A stretch of 64,000 nucleotides of DNA, taken from contig CP099839.1 of the NCBI GenBank assembly GCA_030062745.1, forward strand, positions 20,841,324-20,905,323, in the 5' to 3' direction. Origin of the DNA: Capitulum mitella (Eukaryota > Arthropoda > Thecostraca > Pollicipedomorpha > Pollicipedidae). Positions 1-11,117 of the stretch are shown here, piece by piece. Made by a program: the position numbers and the translations under genes. The notes beneath the pieces are model-generated. The model saw only the letters and a program-made list of their open reading frames with translations. It searched no databases and was not told the origin of the DNA. Position 1 is the stretch's first letter; each line of letters begins with the position of its first letter.

Positions 1-135
1 GAGCTAACCTTTGCCGGGCGGGGTGAGGGGTTTCATAGGAACCACTCCAGTTTTCTGAGACTAGCCATTAAACGAAAAGGCGCAGAGATACAAAACTTGG
101 GGTGACTTTTCATGCATCATTTTACTTGCTTTATT
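1..135 (+). repeat. Partial copy of a TTAA-type element head (E-like)
   Basis: The first bases read like the GC-rich head of the TTAA families (TAACCTTTGCCGGGCGGGG). They are followed by text that recurs at 38820-38950: a TTTTCTGAG stretch, then AAACGAAAAG, then AGAGATACAAAACTTG, then TTTTACT. The similarity is plain but imperfect, so this is an old copy. It is cut by the window edge, so its true left end is unknown. Confidence 0.5.
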
Positions 136-854
136 TCATTTGAATTAACCCCAGTTCATACCTAGCATGGCAATAATCACGATCCAGACGGCGTTACTAG
201 CCTGCTACCTGCCTGCCTGGTTCGCGAGGCCCATTACTAACTAGCATCGGTGGCGAGAATAGATAAAAAGCGGATGGCGGGAAGTAGTGTGACTCGCAGT
301 GATTTTTGATTGAATGTAGCAACTATAGTATTTAAAGTCACTGGGTCGCACGGGCATGAAAGGGGACTTCTGCCTGCCCATTTGTAGGGGGGCCGCGCAA
401 ACTCTGAATGCGGGGTCGGCCGCCCTGGCTGGCGCCGGGCCGGTCCGTGCCGGCGCCCGATGGGCATTGGTGACTGTCGGGTCACCTTGACCGGCGTGGC
501 GCCAATCCGGACATGTGCGGTCCGGATTGGTCGAGACTGATGCCACGTGATGTGCAGCGTCGAGGTCGGGTCGCTGGGTCGCGTGGAACTGGATTGCGGA
601 TAATGAATTCGGGCGGAGCGGGCGTGATGTGTTCTGGAGACGAATGAAATAGAGCTGTATCTCGAGAAGTCTAAATAGAAGTCTACGTGTTATAAAGAAG
701 ACCACACTTACACTTTAACGAGTAGGGGTAACAAACATTATATAAAACTGAAGTTGCCTGTTGAAAAGAACAAATGTCATCTTTTGCGCGCCATATTTTC
801 GTTAGTGCAACAACTAACGTAACAATGTCAGTCCCGCAAAAGTTCCATCATGTA
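136..854. other. Unassigned sequence with a GC-rich core
   Basis: No gene is recognised. Bases 360-620 are GC- and CpG-rich and hold a perfect hairpin at 502-530. Two overlapping open frames on the minus strand (237-485 and 241-705) have arginine/proline-rich composition typical of GC-rich non-coding DNA, and neither shows a domain. The flanks are AT-rich. Confidence 0.4.
502..530. repeat. Perfect 11-bp hairpin
   Basis: CCAATCCGGAC at 502-512 is followed after 7 bases by its exact reverse complement GTCCGGATTGG at 520-530. It sits in the GC-rich block. No flanking target duplication was seen, so it is recorded only as a dyad. Confidence 0.85.
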
Positions 855-985
855 GGGAATGGAGGAGACGTCACCAAACTTTAGCGAGATAGCAAAACGG
901 TTTGGCTCTCACGCCGAAAAAAACTGGGAAAGGGGGCGAATTGGCACCCCCACGCCTCGCATGAAAATAGGACTAAACCTCATTT
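855..985 (+). repeat. Family A, 3' end fragment
   Basis: GTCACCAAACTTTAGCGAGA, then a GGGGGCGAATTGGCACCCCC block and AATAGGACTAAACC, match the last ~120 bases of the intact A copy at 7483-8701 (CACCAAGTTTCGTGAAG, a G-run/C-run block, then GGGAATAGGGTTAA). The copy is diverged and the terminal TTAA is not preserved. Confidence 0.5.
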
Positions 986-1790
986 TAAGGTAGTTTATGC
1001 TACGAAAAGCAATAGTTGTAATGTCTGAATGATTCCCCATGTCCTGATGGCAATACTTCTCCGCTCGGATCCATACCTCCCTCCGGGTTTCATTAATACA
1101 CGCAAAAATGACAGCAGTGTCCAATCTTACCTGTCTTCACCATATTCCGGGAAAAACACGAGAGACTCTTATAAAGCCCTCGGCAGACGCATCACAGATC
1201 GAGGCAAATGACGTCACGAGAGCCAAGACAGGAGGAATGTCAACTTACCCCGTGCCTCGTCTTACCCCACTCTCCTCTAAGCGAATTTGTTTTTTTTTTT
1301 GGTCTTCAAAATCCACAACATTGTCACAACGATTTAATTTGAGTCCTTTCAGACGGCAAGAATTCATATAAGTTCAAAGGATACATTGTGCATTACCCTC
1401 CTTCTTATGATCTGAGGATTTGTCATTTATAAGTGAGTGAAGTTGACCTTAAAAATACGTGTCCGACATTGGTCTCATTTCCATTCACTTTTGTGAACTT
1501 TGTTCGAACTACGATTCATACAATGACGACCAGTAAATAGGTTTTACAAGCACCTTTTTGTGTTTCCTGGCACCACCACTGGGCTTTTTTTTGTTTCGTA
1601 ACACGTGGAACAGTAGATCGGTTCACCAGGCATAGCTCGATCTTCCCTGCTGCAAAATCGGACAGTTAGGTCCCGAGATATCAGTGGGGAGGGGTAGGAT
1701 ATAAATTTTTCAGATTTATAGAAATTTACGTAAGGCTCCCCTTCGGTTTTCTCTTTGTCATTGGAGGCTTTGTAGAACTTCGCCGAACTC
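986..1790. other. Unassigned sequence
   Basis: No gene or RNA is recognised. Short open frames on both strands (for example 1108-1371 plus and 1544-1792 minus) lack any domain or codon signal. Bases 1640-1790 may be the outer part of the inverted A copy that follows. Confidence 0.35.
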
Positions 1791-1794
1791 AATG

Positions 1795-2420
1795 GATTTC
1801 CTATCTATGCTTTGTACGCATTACGTGAAATTGGCAGAGCCAGGCCAGGTTTCTGGGAGGCCCTCGGCCCTTTTTTGCCGCTGTGGACGTGAAAAAATGG
1901 GTGCCAAAAGCCAAAAGTGCCGTTTTTAAGATATATCTTAAAACTTTACTACTGAATAATTGGCAGCACATACCATATTTTTGTTGGTCTGAGCTCACTT
2001 TACAAGGTCGGAATTTAAGATTTGGTTCTATGCATATTTTTGTGATGCAAATTTTCAAAATCTAAAAACGAAATCAGTATGAATAAGGACAGTGTTCTCT
2101 ACTTGTACTTCTGTTTTTACTCTGATATCATGTCCTAACACGGAGCTATGACCTCAAAGGTCCGCTGGCGTGCCCGATATCACGACTGTCATGGACAGTA
2201 CATTGAGGAATATGACGGATCGAAATAACAGCAGTCTTTTAAAATATTTCGAAATGAAGCCAAGGGCATTTTCTGTGACAGTGAGATCATTTGGGGTCAT
2301 TTGAGGTCCAACGCCATAAGCTGGCCGGATGAAAATGCGACCGAGACTATTCCCATTATTTATGTTGCTGGCATCTTCTATGCTAACACTATAAAACAGT
2401 GTGCTACGATTTGTACATAA
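1795..2420 (-). repeat. Family A, inverted partial copy
   Basis: Read in reverse complement, this follows the second half of the intact A copy: the CCTCCCAGAAACCTGGCCTGGCTCTGCC stretch (in pieces), a TTTTTAAGATA block, a GAGCTCACTTTACAAGGTC segment, the GGAGCTATGACCT motif, and TATGCTAACACTATA near 2380. It is roughly 70-80% similar by eye. Its outer segment forms an inverted repeat with 2536-2608. Confidence 0.65.
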
Positions 2421-2519
2421 GCATAAAATGATTGGTAAAAGCTAAAAAGAAGTGCTTAACTGTCATCCTAAATCAGTTTGAATTCATCCTTTTTTGAAAA
2501 CTGATTTAGAAGAATAGTT

Positions 2520-2712
2520 AAGCATCTTGGAAGGTCTGAGGGCCTCCCAAAAAACTGGTCTGGCTCTGCCAGTGTGACATAATGCGTACAAAGTATAGAT
2601 AGGAAAGTCCGCTAAGTTTCGCGAAACCCAACAAATCCCGCAAATGACGAAGAGAAAACCAAAAGGGAGCCTTCTGAAGGATTCCCAATGCGACGATAGG
2701 GTTCAAAGTGCC
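2520..2712 (+). repeat. Family A, direct-orientation 3' end
   Basis: GGCCTCCCAAAAAACTGGTC, TGGCTCTGCCAG, then GCGAAACCC, and a terminal GATAGGGTTC follow the order of the last 190 bases of the intact A element. It lies only ~100 bases from an inverted A copy, so the two make a head-to-head pair. Confidence 0.6.
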
Positions 2713-3174
2713 CTATAGATTACCTTTCATCGGATCCAATGGAAACAAGAATCCGCCTAAATGATTTCCATTGAGGTCGCCTGTAAGACCGCTGCGTGAC
2801 CTAAGAGGGTCAAACGAAGGATCATCGTGTAGTGAAAACACCAAGCTAGACGATCGTTTTTGCTTCGTCGCTCATCACCTCAGGTGTAGAAATGACTAGG
2901 GCGTCGTGGTCCTTGGTCGTACCATTACTGTACTGTGGTAGGTGGCGAAATAACGAACACTGACGAGGGTTAAATTTAAAAGATTGAAAATATCGATGAG
3001 AACTCCTTATTCTAATGATAAGCAAAGAGGCTGAAACGCTAATACATGAACACTTAGGCAAATCTGACGTCTTTTCTAAATAAATCTCTAAGAGCCGTCA
3101 CCACCAAAGTGAAAAAGTAACACCCATTGTATCTCCCTGAGAACCTCCATCTCCAGCGCCTTTGACACCAGTCA
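2713..3174. other. Unassigned sequence
   Basis: I see no gene, repeat family or RNA here. Open frames are under 75 residues and without features. Confidence 0.35.
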
Positions 3175-3560
3175 GTGAGTGGCGAGGCGACGTTTGCTAC
3201 ATTCGCCAGTGGCCGGCTTTTTCGACGTCGGCGGGTCATCAGATAAGGCGACGACAGGCTGCGTTTGTGTCGCGCTGAAAGCGACCGGCCTCTTCAGTAT
3301 CTCGAGTCACAATGGCGTCTTGTCCGGGCGCCGAGCGGACGCCCGAATCGCCGTCGACGCGGCGCCGTGAGCCGGTGCTCGGGGCGCCGCGGGCCGCGTT
3401 CTTCACAGAGGGGCTCTCATCCGCGGACCAGCGCAGCAACAAAGGTGGCGCGGCAGCCGACCGGTGGTCGCGCAGTCAACAGTGCGGGACGAACCGAACC
3501 GCAGACCCTGCAGAATTGTGCAGAGCTTGGCTCGGGATTCGGAAACGTAAGAAATGCCTT
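3175..3560 (+). other. CpG-rich block with a possible 5' exon
   Basis: Composition changes sharply to GC- and CpG-rich. An ATG at 3312 in good context (CACAATGGCG) opens a frame running to 3674. A splice-donor-like AAACGTAAGA lies near 3543-3552, where composition falls back to AT-rich. The predicted protein is serine-, arginine- and alanine-rich with no domain I recognise. It could be the first exon of a gene leaving the window's annotated content, or simply a GC island with a chance frame. Confidence 0.25.
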
Positions 3561-4480
3561 TTTGATTCACTGAGAAACTATTTTAAAGCGAGTCCGAAAA
3601 CAAAAGCAGTTTTGACAGACTTATCCATACAAGTCTGCGAAAAAACTGTGACCCTCCGGCTTAAATGCACCTAACAACAAAACCAGTCCTGATCAATAAA
3701 ACAGATGCTACCCAAAACGAAAAGGTCGTAGTCAGTATTTTGTGTTCTATTTTACTTATTCTAAGCTGTTCCAGGCTTCTGGGATAATATATAATCGTAG
3801 ATACTGTAAAACGATTTCATTTGTAGTGCTGTCCGAGGTAAGCTCAAGAAATGGCGAGGGGAACTTCCCACGTTTCTTTCTGTGTTGTTACCTCCGGCTG
3901 TCGAAAGCTAGTGGCATTATATATTCACCACCACTATCCGAACGCCACATTCACGTTGTCGTAAAATAGTTGCCCGGCTCATCGTATATCAGAATTTCAC
4001 CACTTCACAGCCTGAGTCACATATGCTGTAATCAGGTACTAGTTCCATTTCCTACCGACATGGCTTGACCCTGTTCCTCTGAGGATGTTTGGGACCTGAA
4101 TTGTATTGAGGAAAGGGCAGATTTCACTCTCTCCCCTTCCTCGAGATCCCACAGTATAACCATTCGATTTGATCGTGTAATGGTGTAAACGAATCTTTCG
4201 AATCTGCGCTACGTTTTGATATCTTTGGAATTGCTTTCATTGACGTTCGCAAGGCTAGCGTTCGAGATTAAACGTCGAATAATTAGCATCCCCTCCTTTC
4301 TCCAGATCCGCTGAACCATTCTTAACCAAATGTTGTGGAACCTTAGCTCGTATCATGAGCTTGCCTACTGGAAGGTGGGGTTGCCCTAGGTTAGGTCAAT
4401 GGAGGTAAACCTTGGTCAGTATTTGAAAATTTCGAAGTTGGTCAGAATCGGGTGTAATATAATATTGCAAGTTCTGTATA
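3561..4480. other. Unassigned sequence
   Basis: AT-rich sequence without a recognisable gene. Short frames at 3742-3969 and 4399-4668 have no domain. Repeat similarity to family D starts only near 4480. Confidence 0.35.
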
Positions 4481-5190
4481 TCCCTTGCACGTTCGTAAGT
4501 CATGTGACATACTTAGTTCATTTAAGGTCACCTAAGGCCACCTGTAGTCAACAAAATGGGTGCGCGCAAAGTATGACTGGGACCATTTGGGTAGATCTGG
4601 AGAAAAAGAAAAAAAAATGTTGCGTCTTCATTAGCAGACCCTGTATGACCTCAGCTGGCGTGACCTAACTTGCCTTTGTTTTGAAGTTCATGCATTCATC
4701 ATACGGTGCAAGTTTTCACCCAGTTTCCGAATGGCGCGTTAATAAAATGATGCATTTGCAATATCTGACCTCGGTTCGCCTCAATTCACCGTAATCTGAA
4801 CTGTTTCGAAGGGGGTACATTCACTGTGCAGAATAACTTCCCACAAGGTTTCGTTGAGATCGGATGAATATATGTGGCGGAAAAAGGCAGAATACTTCAT
4901 GCTCGTCAGTTCGTTTTGGTTGACCTCGATTGACTCGACCCAGGCTACCTGTGCCTTTGGATTACAACTTTGGTTCACGTAGGCTAAGACCCCACAATGT
5001 TTTGTGGCTGGCTGCCTAGCAGAGCCTATTTCGTACGCAATACAGTGGCCGTGCTAAGCCCCGACACGCGTTGCGGCCGTCCGCCGCCGGCAGTGGATCG
5101 GCCGCGCGAACGGCCTCCCGACTTCGCCAGGCTGTTATGAAAAGTTATGGACCGATTTTAGAACTTTAAACAAAAAAAAAATACGGACTA
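4480..5190 (+). repeat. Family D copy
   Basis: Matches 24470-24780, 37690-38070 and 51930-52580 in order. Shared landmarks are ACCATTTGGGTAGA, a GACCTCGGTTCGCC-type segment, GACTCGACCCAGGCTACCTG, GTGGCTGGCTGCC, and a CpG-rich 3' module (CGGCAGTGGATCGGC, GGCCTCCCGACTTCGCC, GGCTGT) ending in GTTATGGACCGATTTTA. No open frame or terminal inverted repeat was found. It is a non-coding dispersed repeat of unknown class. Confidence 0.65.
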
Positions 5191-6740
5191 GGAGTTGATC
5201 AGAAGGCATAGTTTTCGATATGGATGATTGAAGCGCTCTAGAGGTATTATTGCGAGGGTGAGGTGCAAAAATGCGTGAGAGTTAGACAGTTTTTGCCCCC
5301 TCCCCTACCACTGCGCCTGCTAAACAAAGACGTGAAGGATAGATATATGGAGAATAAAGACTTTAATGCAATGAATAGTCGAGATTTTACCGAAAAAACG
5401 CAACTTGCTAGTAGTTTTCGTGTATATCCTGCTCGCCCATTGTATTGTATTATCCAGTATAATGTAAACACTTGGGCCTCATCAGTGCTGGTGCCCTAAT
5501 GTTTGGATGGAGGTTAGGGGCATGATCATAGGTCACGGTCACTAATCACATTTTGTAACCTTTGAACTCGTTTGTCTTTGGCTTATGGTTTACAAGTCTC
5601 CCGCGGGGAACATGGGTAGGAAGGCACGCTTTTGGGAATCGTGGGCCACTTGCCTTCTGTTTCCTTTGTTACCATTTTTAGATATTTTGACTTTTTCAAT
5701 GTTTCGCACGGATCGGAGGAGCCTATGACCTCCGTTGCCCCCCCACCCCCATACGCTTTGAATTTGTGACTGGCGACTCGGCGGTTCTTGGGTGACTGAA
5801 GCTCTTGTATTATTCTACTTTGATGGGCATATAGCAGGAAACATTACAATCTCCACGCCATGAAATGTCTTGTTTTGCTCAGCAACAGAAGGTATGCAAT
5901 TTGTAATGTTCAAACAATTTTTCTCGTTTCCAGAATGAAGAAATGGTGACCATGCAACGGCCGACGAGCGCCGCCGCTCGGCCGCACCAGCTGGCGGATG
6001 TCATGAAATGTTTTCGAATATAATTAATACAATCTTCAACGTGTCGAGACCTTTTTGATGCAGCATGGCGTCAAACTGATTGAGAAACGCCCACCGGAAA
6101 TTCGGCATGCTTTACCTAGGGAGCGTGTCCGTAGGTAGTCAAAAGCGGAAGGAGTCTAGGATGTTCAGCAGTGCGAGGGATAATAATATGGCGTGTGTGT
6201 CAAAGGATGAGTCCGGGATGGCGTGCAGGATAGCGACAATGTGACACGCACCAGAGCACGGGCGTGGTTCTAAAAAGAAGAATGTTCTCTGGAACGTGCC
6301 ATCTGTTCTTGTCTGCCCAATATGTACCAGAGAATTGCCAGGGTGCAAGGGGAGTCGTAAACCACATGACAGGCTATAGATTTTGCATGTACGTTATGCA
6401 TAACGTATGAGTTAAGCTCCAAGAGGCAGGTAAAACTGGGGCTGGAGTATCAAAACGCTGAGAACGAAAAGAGCCAACAGAAGGTTCGGACACCGCCATA
6501 GGCGTTGCGTTAGCGCCGTTAATGAAAGGCGCAGTCGTTTGCCTACGCACCATTTAGGACTATGCGGCAGTTTGCAGGCACCAGAATTGTTCGCGCATGT
6601 CGGGCTCGAACGGACACGAATTTTAAACAACATGCCAGCACGGTTTTATGTTGCCCTAGAAAAAGACAGCGGAGTGTGTGAATGAATGTTAAAGTCTGGC
6701 AGTTCAAAACGATGGATCACATGGAAAGGGAAGGGCACTC
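5191..6740. other. Unassigned sequence
   Basis: No gene is recognised. Frames such as 6139-6348 and 6412-6633 on the minus strand show no domain. Near 5721 the phrase GGAGGAGCCTATGACCTCCG resembles 28556-28575, a hint of a further dispersed repeat with undefined ends. Confidence 0.3.
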
Positions 6741-6744
6741 CTGT

Positions 6745-7482
6745 CTACCCATTAGCCCTGTTCCCATGTGGGGGCTTCAGAAGCTTCCTCCGATCTTTTC
6801 CCCACCATTTACAGGGTTTTTAAAGGAACTTCATGAAACTTGGTGAATTGCGCTACCTTTTACTACTACGTAAGCCGAATTTTTAAAATTATATTTCACG
6901 CAGGGAGCAAGGCCTCGTTTTTCAGGCAGCTAAGGCCATTGTTAGCACTGTTGAAGGTAAAAGAAAAATGATTGCCAAAAATAGAGTTTTTAAGATAAAA
7001 CCTAAAATTTTATATGCGTATATAGGCAAATAATTTGGCAAACGCAAAGAAATATCTTTGTTAATCTGAGGCATCTTCACAAAGTGAGGTCAAAGTGAAA
7101 ATCAATAATTTGTTTATAGTTACATATTCTTGACGCTTTTTTGAAAATACGAGTCTGAAATGCAAATGACTTCGTACTTTAGGTTTGGTCACGGAGGTAT
7201 CACCTAAAATGATCTCGCGAATGTCTTTATCGCGACGGTCACAAGCAGGACTTTTAGAAATAGTCAATTCAAATAACATTACAAATAGTCAGTTCAATTT
7301 CCAAACCACCATAAATTGAGCTCAAGGCCATTTCATGCAACTCTGAGGTCATTTTAGGTCATTTAAGGCCAAAGTTGGTAAATCGACCTCATGAACATGC
7401 GACCATGGTAGTTCTCCCTTTTTACGTTCCTGGCGCCCTTTATGCCAACATTACACAAATAGTGTAATGCTGTTTGTCTCTC
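6745..7482 (-). mobile_element. Older family A copy, left part, interrupted by 7483-8701
   Basis: In reverse complement this follows the intact A copy from its 3' end inward: the GAAACTTGGTGAATTGCGCT segment, the GTTTTTAAGATAAAACC segment, the AAGTTGGTAAATCGACC segment, and CTTTATGCCAACATTACACA near 7440. It stops at 7482 and resumes at 8702, so the intact copy landed inside it. Its outer CCC/TTAA end near 6760 is decayed (GTGGGGGCTTC). Confidence 0.75.
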
Positions 7483-8701
7483 TTAACCCTATTCCCGGAG
7501 GGCTAGACGGTATGGCCGATTCCCGGCAGGGGGGGCGGATTCGGCCCCCCCCTGAGATCTCGAGAACTACTTATCCGATTTCATCGCAACAAACGGCAAT
7601 CGATTTGCCGTCACGTGAACTACATTTTGATAAAAAAGAAATTTTCAAAATTTTGAAATTTGTGGATACAGGGGGCAAAAATGTCAAAATGGGGGGTACT
7701 TTTTGACTTCTTATAACTCCGTTGTTTATCGACCGATTTCGATGAAACTGGCATCAATCGAGAGATTATGGATAACGCTTTTACCATGGGTATGCAAATT
7801 TGAAATTTTGAGAAAATTCATGGGCGTTCACAGGGTTTCAAAAATAGGGGGATTAGTTTTCTAATAACGAAATGAACAAAAGAGGCCAAAACACTTTTTT
7901 AGCTTCTGCTAGTCATGTTATGCTAAAGAAGTACAAATCGCATTACAATGTTTGTATAATGTTAGCATAGGCGGTGCCAGGGACATAAAAAAGGGGGAAC
8001 TGTCATGGTCACACGTTTCTCAGATCAACTTGTGACCTTTGACCTTAAATGACCTCCAGTGACCTTGGGGTCGCCTGGAATGATGTCGTGTGCATTCAGT
8101 ATTATCTGTAAACGTTTTTAATCGACTAAATTCACTCTATTCCAAAAAATTCCTTTTTTGGCTTTTGCGATATAGGGTACGTGCACTGACATTTTAGGTC
8201 ATAGCTCCGTGACCCGACCTGATATCAAGCTGAAACTTGGTACACAAGTAGAGGGCATCGTTCTACGTCATATATATTCCGCGTTTGGCATTTGAAAAAA
8301 CGGCGCCGAAATTATTGCAAAAAAACAAATTTTGACTTTTGACCTTGACCTGACCTTGTAAAGTGACCTCAGATAAACAAAATTACATATGCACATTGCC
8401 CAACTATTTAGCTATATATTCATATAAAGTTTGAAGTTCTATCTTAAAAACTCTGTTTTTGGCAGACATTTTCCTTTTACCCTCAACATGGCCAAAAATG
8501 ACCTGAGGTGCCTCCCAAAAACGTTGCCTGGCTTCGCCCCTGAGCAAAATAGAATTTCGAAATTTTGTCACGGCGCGTAGAAGGAATAGCTAGGAAAAGT
8601 CACCAAGTTTCGTGAAGCTGCGTCAAAAAGCCTGGAATTGGCAAGCAAAAAACCCGAGGGGGGGGGCGGATTCCGCCCCCCCCTGCCGGGAATAGGGTTA
8701 A
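7483..8701 (+). mobile_element. Family A: intact 1.2-kb TTAA-flanked non-autonomous element
   Basis: The ends are exact mirror images: TTAACCCTATTCCCGG at 7483-7498 and CCGGGAATAGGGTTAA at 8686-8701, a perfect 16-bp inverted repeat including TTAA on each side. A TTAA target with CCC just inside is the signature of the piggyBac superfamily. The 1219-bp interior has no open frame of useful length, so it must rely on a transposase made elsewhere. Both ends carry GC-rich stem-like blocks (G-run, GGATTCGGC, C-run). The interior is rich in TGACCT/AGGTCA, notably 8029-8075 and 8339-8375. It is the cleanest A copy and was used as reference for the others. Assignment to piggyBac is inferred from the termini only. 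Confidence 0.85.
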
Positions 8702-8945
8702 ATGTAACGTGACTAGTATAAGCTACAGAAATCTTATAACGTTTATGTCCATTCAGTTTTAATGGGAATATTCCTCCCATTTTCCAATCCCCGTGGACAT
8801 CTACAAGTTTTCTTACAATTCTAGACGTATTGCTAATGGAAAAAGCCCGATCGATTAGCTCTCGATTCATGCCAGTTGCATTAAAATCGGCTCATAAACT
8901 GGAGAGTTATATATGCCGTTCTGAATCCAACCCCTCCAAGATTTT
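8702..8945 (-). mobile_element. Older family A copy, right part
   Basis: This continues the inverted copy that ends at 7482. Reverse complement of 8702-8740 (GACTAGTATAAGCTACAG) follows CTGCTAGTCATG of the intact copy without a gap, and the order runs on through the GATTAGCTCTCGATTCATGCC segment to CCAACCCCTCC near 8930. Removing 7483-8701 and one TTAA restores one continuous element. Confidence 0.75.
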
Positions 8946-9301
8946 CAAGGCTCACTTTGACGCAAATATAGTTTACTTACACAAATGAGAGACCATGCTC
9001 CATGGGGCACGTGTTCACTTTCTGCTGCCCATGAATAAATCTCGTCATGGTCAGCAGGTGATCAAGCGAAGTTCAGTGGCCTCAGATATCACTGAATCGT
9101 CATGGGATCATTGCGTGTTTGGTTTAACTACTTGCTTCTTTTACTTTCAAGATGACTCTATGTAATGCAGTTCATGTCATAAAAAATCGTTAATGATTAT
9201 GTTACTGCCATTTTTTGTTCCAAGAAAAAGTAAGAAATCAGAAACTCATGTTATTCCGTTACTTATGTGCGAAGCATATACGGACCTGCAACAGTCGTGC
9301 A
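8946..9301. other. Unassigned sequence
   Basis: No gene, RNA or family match is seen in this interval between the older A copy and the TTAA head at 9302. Confidence 0.35.
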
Positions 9302-10660
9302 TTAACCTTCGCCAAGCCGGGGGAGGGGTATTTCGGCGTCCCCCCAGGGCTTTTGGTGATAGAAAAAACTAGCGCACAGCGCGCTGGAATTTTCGGTACC
9401 TTTTGTTACATCCCTTGCTCATGTCCTGTAAAGTTTTCATGTTCGGGTCGTGTCAGACCTAGGTCAAGTAAAAGGGGTTAACCTCCGATTTCTACAAACA
9501 TCGAAGCGCGATCGATCGACCTGAAACTTTCAGGGATAATAGTCGAAGACACTCCTAAGAATTGCGCTGCCCCAAATTTGTTGTCAGCGTTAAGTTCAAT
9601 GACCTGAGGTCAGTTCAGTTTCCGCTTTATTTCCCTGTTTGTAACGATTTTGAACATTTCCTTCGGTTTGTTAATGCCTGAAATGCATTCTAGGGCCAAG
9701 GAAGTCACGAAACACGACAAACAGTATTGGCCCGCGTGAAAGGTCATGAGGTCAGGTCAGGTCACATTTGGGCTGAACTAGCATAAAGGAGTCTAAAACC
9801 CCGTTTTAATGATGCCTGAGGTAAAATTAGGCAATAAAGTCGACTACGCGGAACAATATTGTATTACAACGCTTTCAAACTGTGAAACGACCTTAAGTTA
9901 CCTGAGGTCATACGAGGTTACCGTGATAGAAACTGAAATGCATCCCTGGGCCAAGGAAGTCACGAAACACGACAAATAGTGTAGACCCACAGGAAGGGTT
10001 ATTAGGTCAGGGCAGGTCACACTTGGGTTGAACTGGAAAACAGGAGACTAAAATCCCGTTTTCAGGATCCTGGCATAAAAATGGGCGCTGAAGTCGATGC
10101 TACAGTCCAAAACTGCATCAAGACATTTTTAAGCTTTAAAGTTACCTTAGGTTACCTGAAGTCATGCGAGGTAATCTTGTTAGAAATTGGATTCATAGGT
10201 AGATGTCCAGCTTTATCTGATTGGTTTATTTCATGAGTCAATGGCAGATCTAGGCGTAAAAAAACAAAACCCAAATCATGATCATACGGCAGGTCGGGTC
10301 ATATGATCGACCTTACATAGCATCTTAACGGTTGTGGAACCCAAGGGGTTTTAATCCAAAGGAACTCCATGCCCTTTTGATTGTATTGTTATTCATTTTC
10401 GACAGAACATGAAATGCAACAAATAAAACAGATGAATGTTAGGTCAGGCCACAAGGTCAGGCTAGGGACGCTGGGTTACTGGAACTCTAGTTTGTCGGCA
10501 TGTAAAAAATGTTCGTACAAATTATTTTTACCATTTGGAAGCATAGACGGAAAACAACTCACCAGCGACGTTCAAGAACCTGACAAATATACCGAAATGA
10601 AAAATGACATCATGTCAGGTCACAGACGCGGTATGTCATTTAATGCATATCATAAATCTC
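9302..10660 (+). repeat. Family C with internal ~255-bp tandem units
   Basis: The left end is TTAACCTTCGCC at 9302 followed by a GGGGGAGGGG...CCCCCC block, as in the other TTAA families. Inside, a ~255-bp segment repeats: AAATGCATTCTAGGGCCAAG at 9681 recurs as AAATGCATCCCTGGGCCAAG at 9936. Both are followed by GAAGTCACGAAACACGACAA, an AGGTCA cluster, AAAxCCCGTTTT, and GTTACCTGAGGTCA. A third, weaker unit starts near 10190. No open frame explains it. The right end is not defined. Confidence 0.6.
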
Positions 10661-10781
10661 ATGTCACCATAATGCTTCTTTCATTAGCTCTCCTTTACCA
10701 GACTCATAATTACTCTAGCTTTTCCAAAGATGGAGCTAGAGGTTTTTCCTTTTTCCCTATTTTATATATACTCTTTCCCAT

Positions 10782-10871
10782 ATGATAATATATTATACAT
10801 ATTATACCATATATATTCCTATGTTATATATATACATATATATACATATATGTATATATATATACATATAT
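10782..10871. repeat. TA-rich microsatellite
   Basis: Alternating TATA with interspersed TATACA and TATGTA units. It has no coding content. Confidence 0.9.
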
Positions 10872-10929
10872 CTGAAATGTGAGGGATTGAAAACCAAAAT
10901 ATTGCTTTAATTTCCAACAATTTTTGGGT

Positions 10930-11094
10930 GAAAAATGAAGGCTTTGTAACGCACTAGTGGCGAGCTTTCCGTTGATATAAGTTTCATTTTTCTGCGACGT
11001 TCCGTTCGCGAGACAGAGGGGGCGTGAAAGCACCTCCCCCTCCCTGCGGGCTCCGGCCGCCCACGTCAGTGTGTCGTTTGGGAAAGGGTTAACA
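10930..11094 (+). mobile_element. 3' end of a B-related TTAA element
   Basis: The order GCGAGCTTTCCGTTGATA, CGTTCCGTTCGCGAGACAGA, GGGGGCG...CACCTCCCCCTCC, then GGGAAAGGGTTAA at 11082-11094 mirrors the last 150 bases of the B copies (AGCTTTCCAACGG, CAACCGTTCGCGAGTTAGAG, GGGGGCGG...CCCCCC, GGGTTAA). The matching left end was not found; the TA tract precedes it. Its terminal TTAA is 24 bases from the stop of the recombinase relic. Confidence 0.6.
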
Positions 11095-11117
11095 CTGGTA
11101 AATATCCGACACATCGG

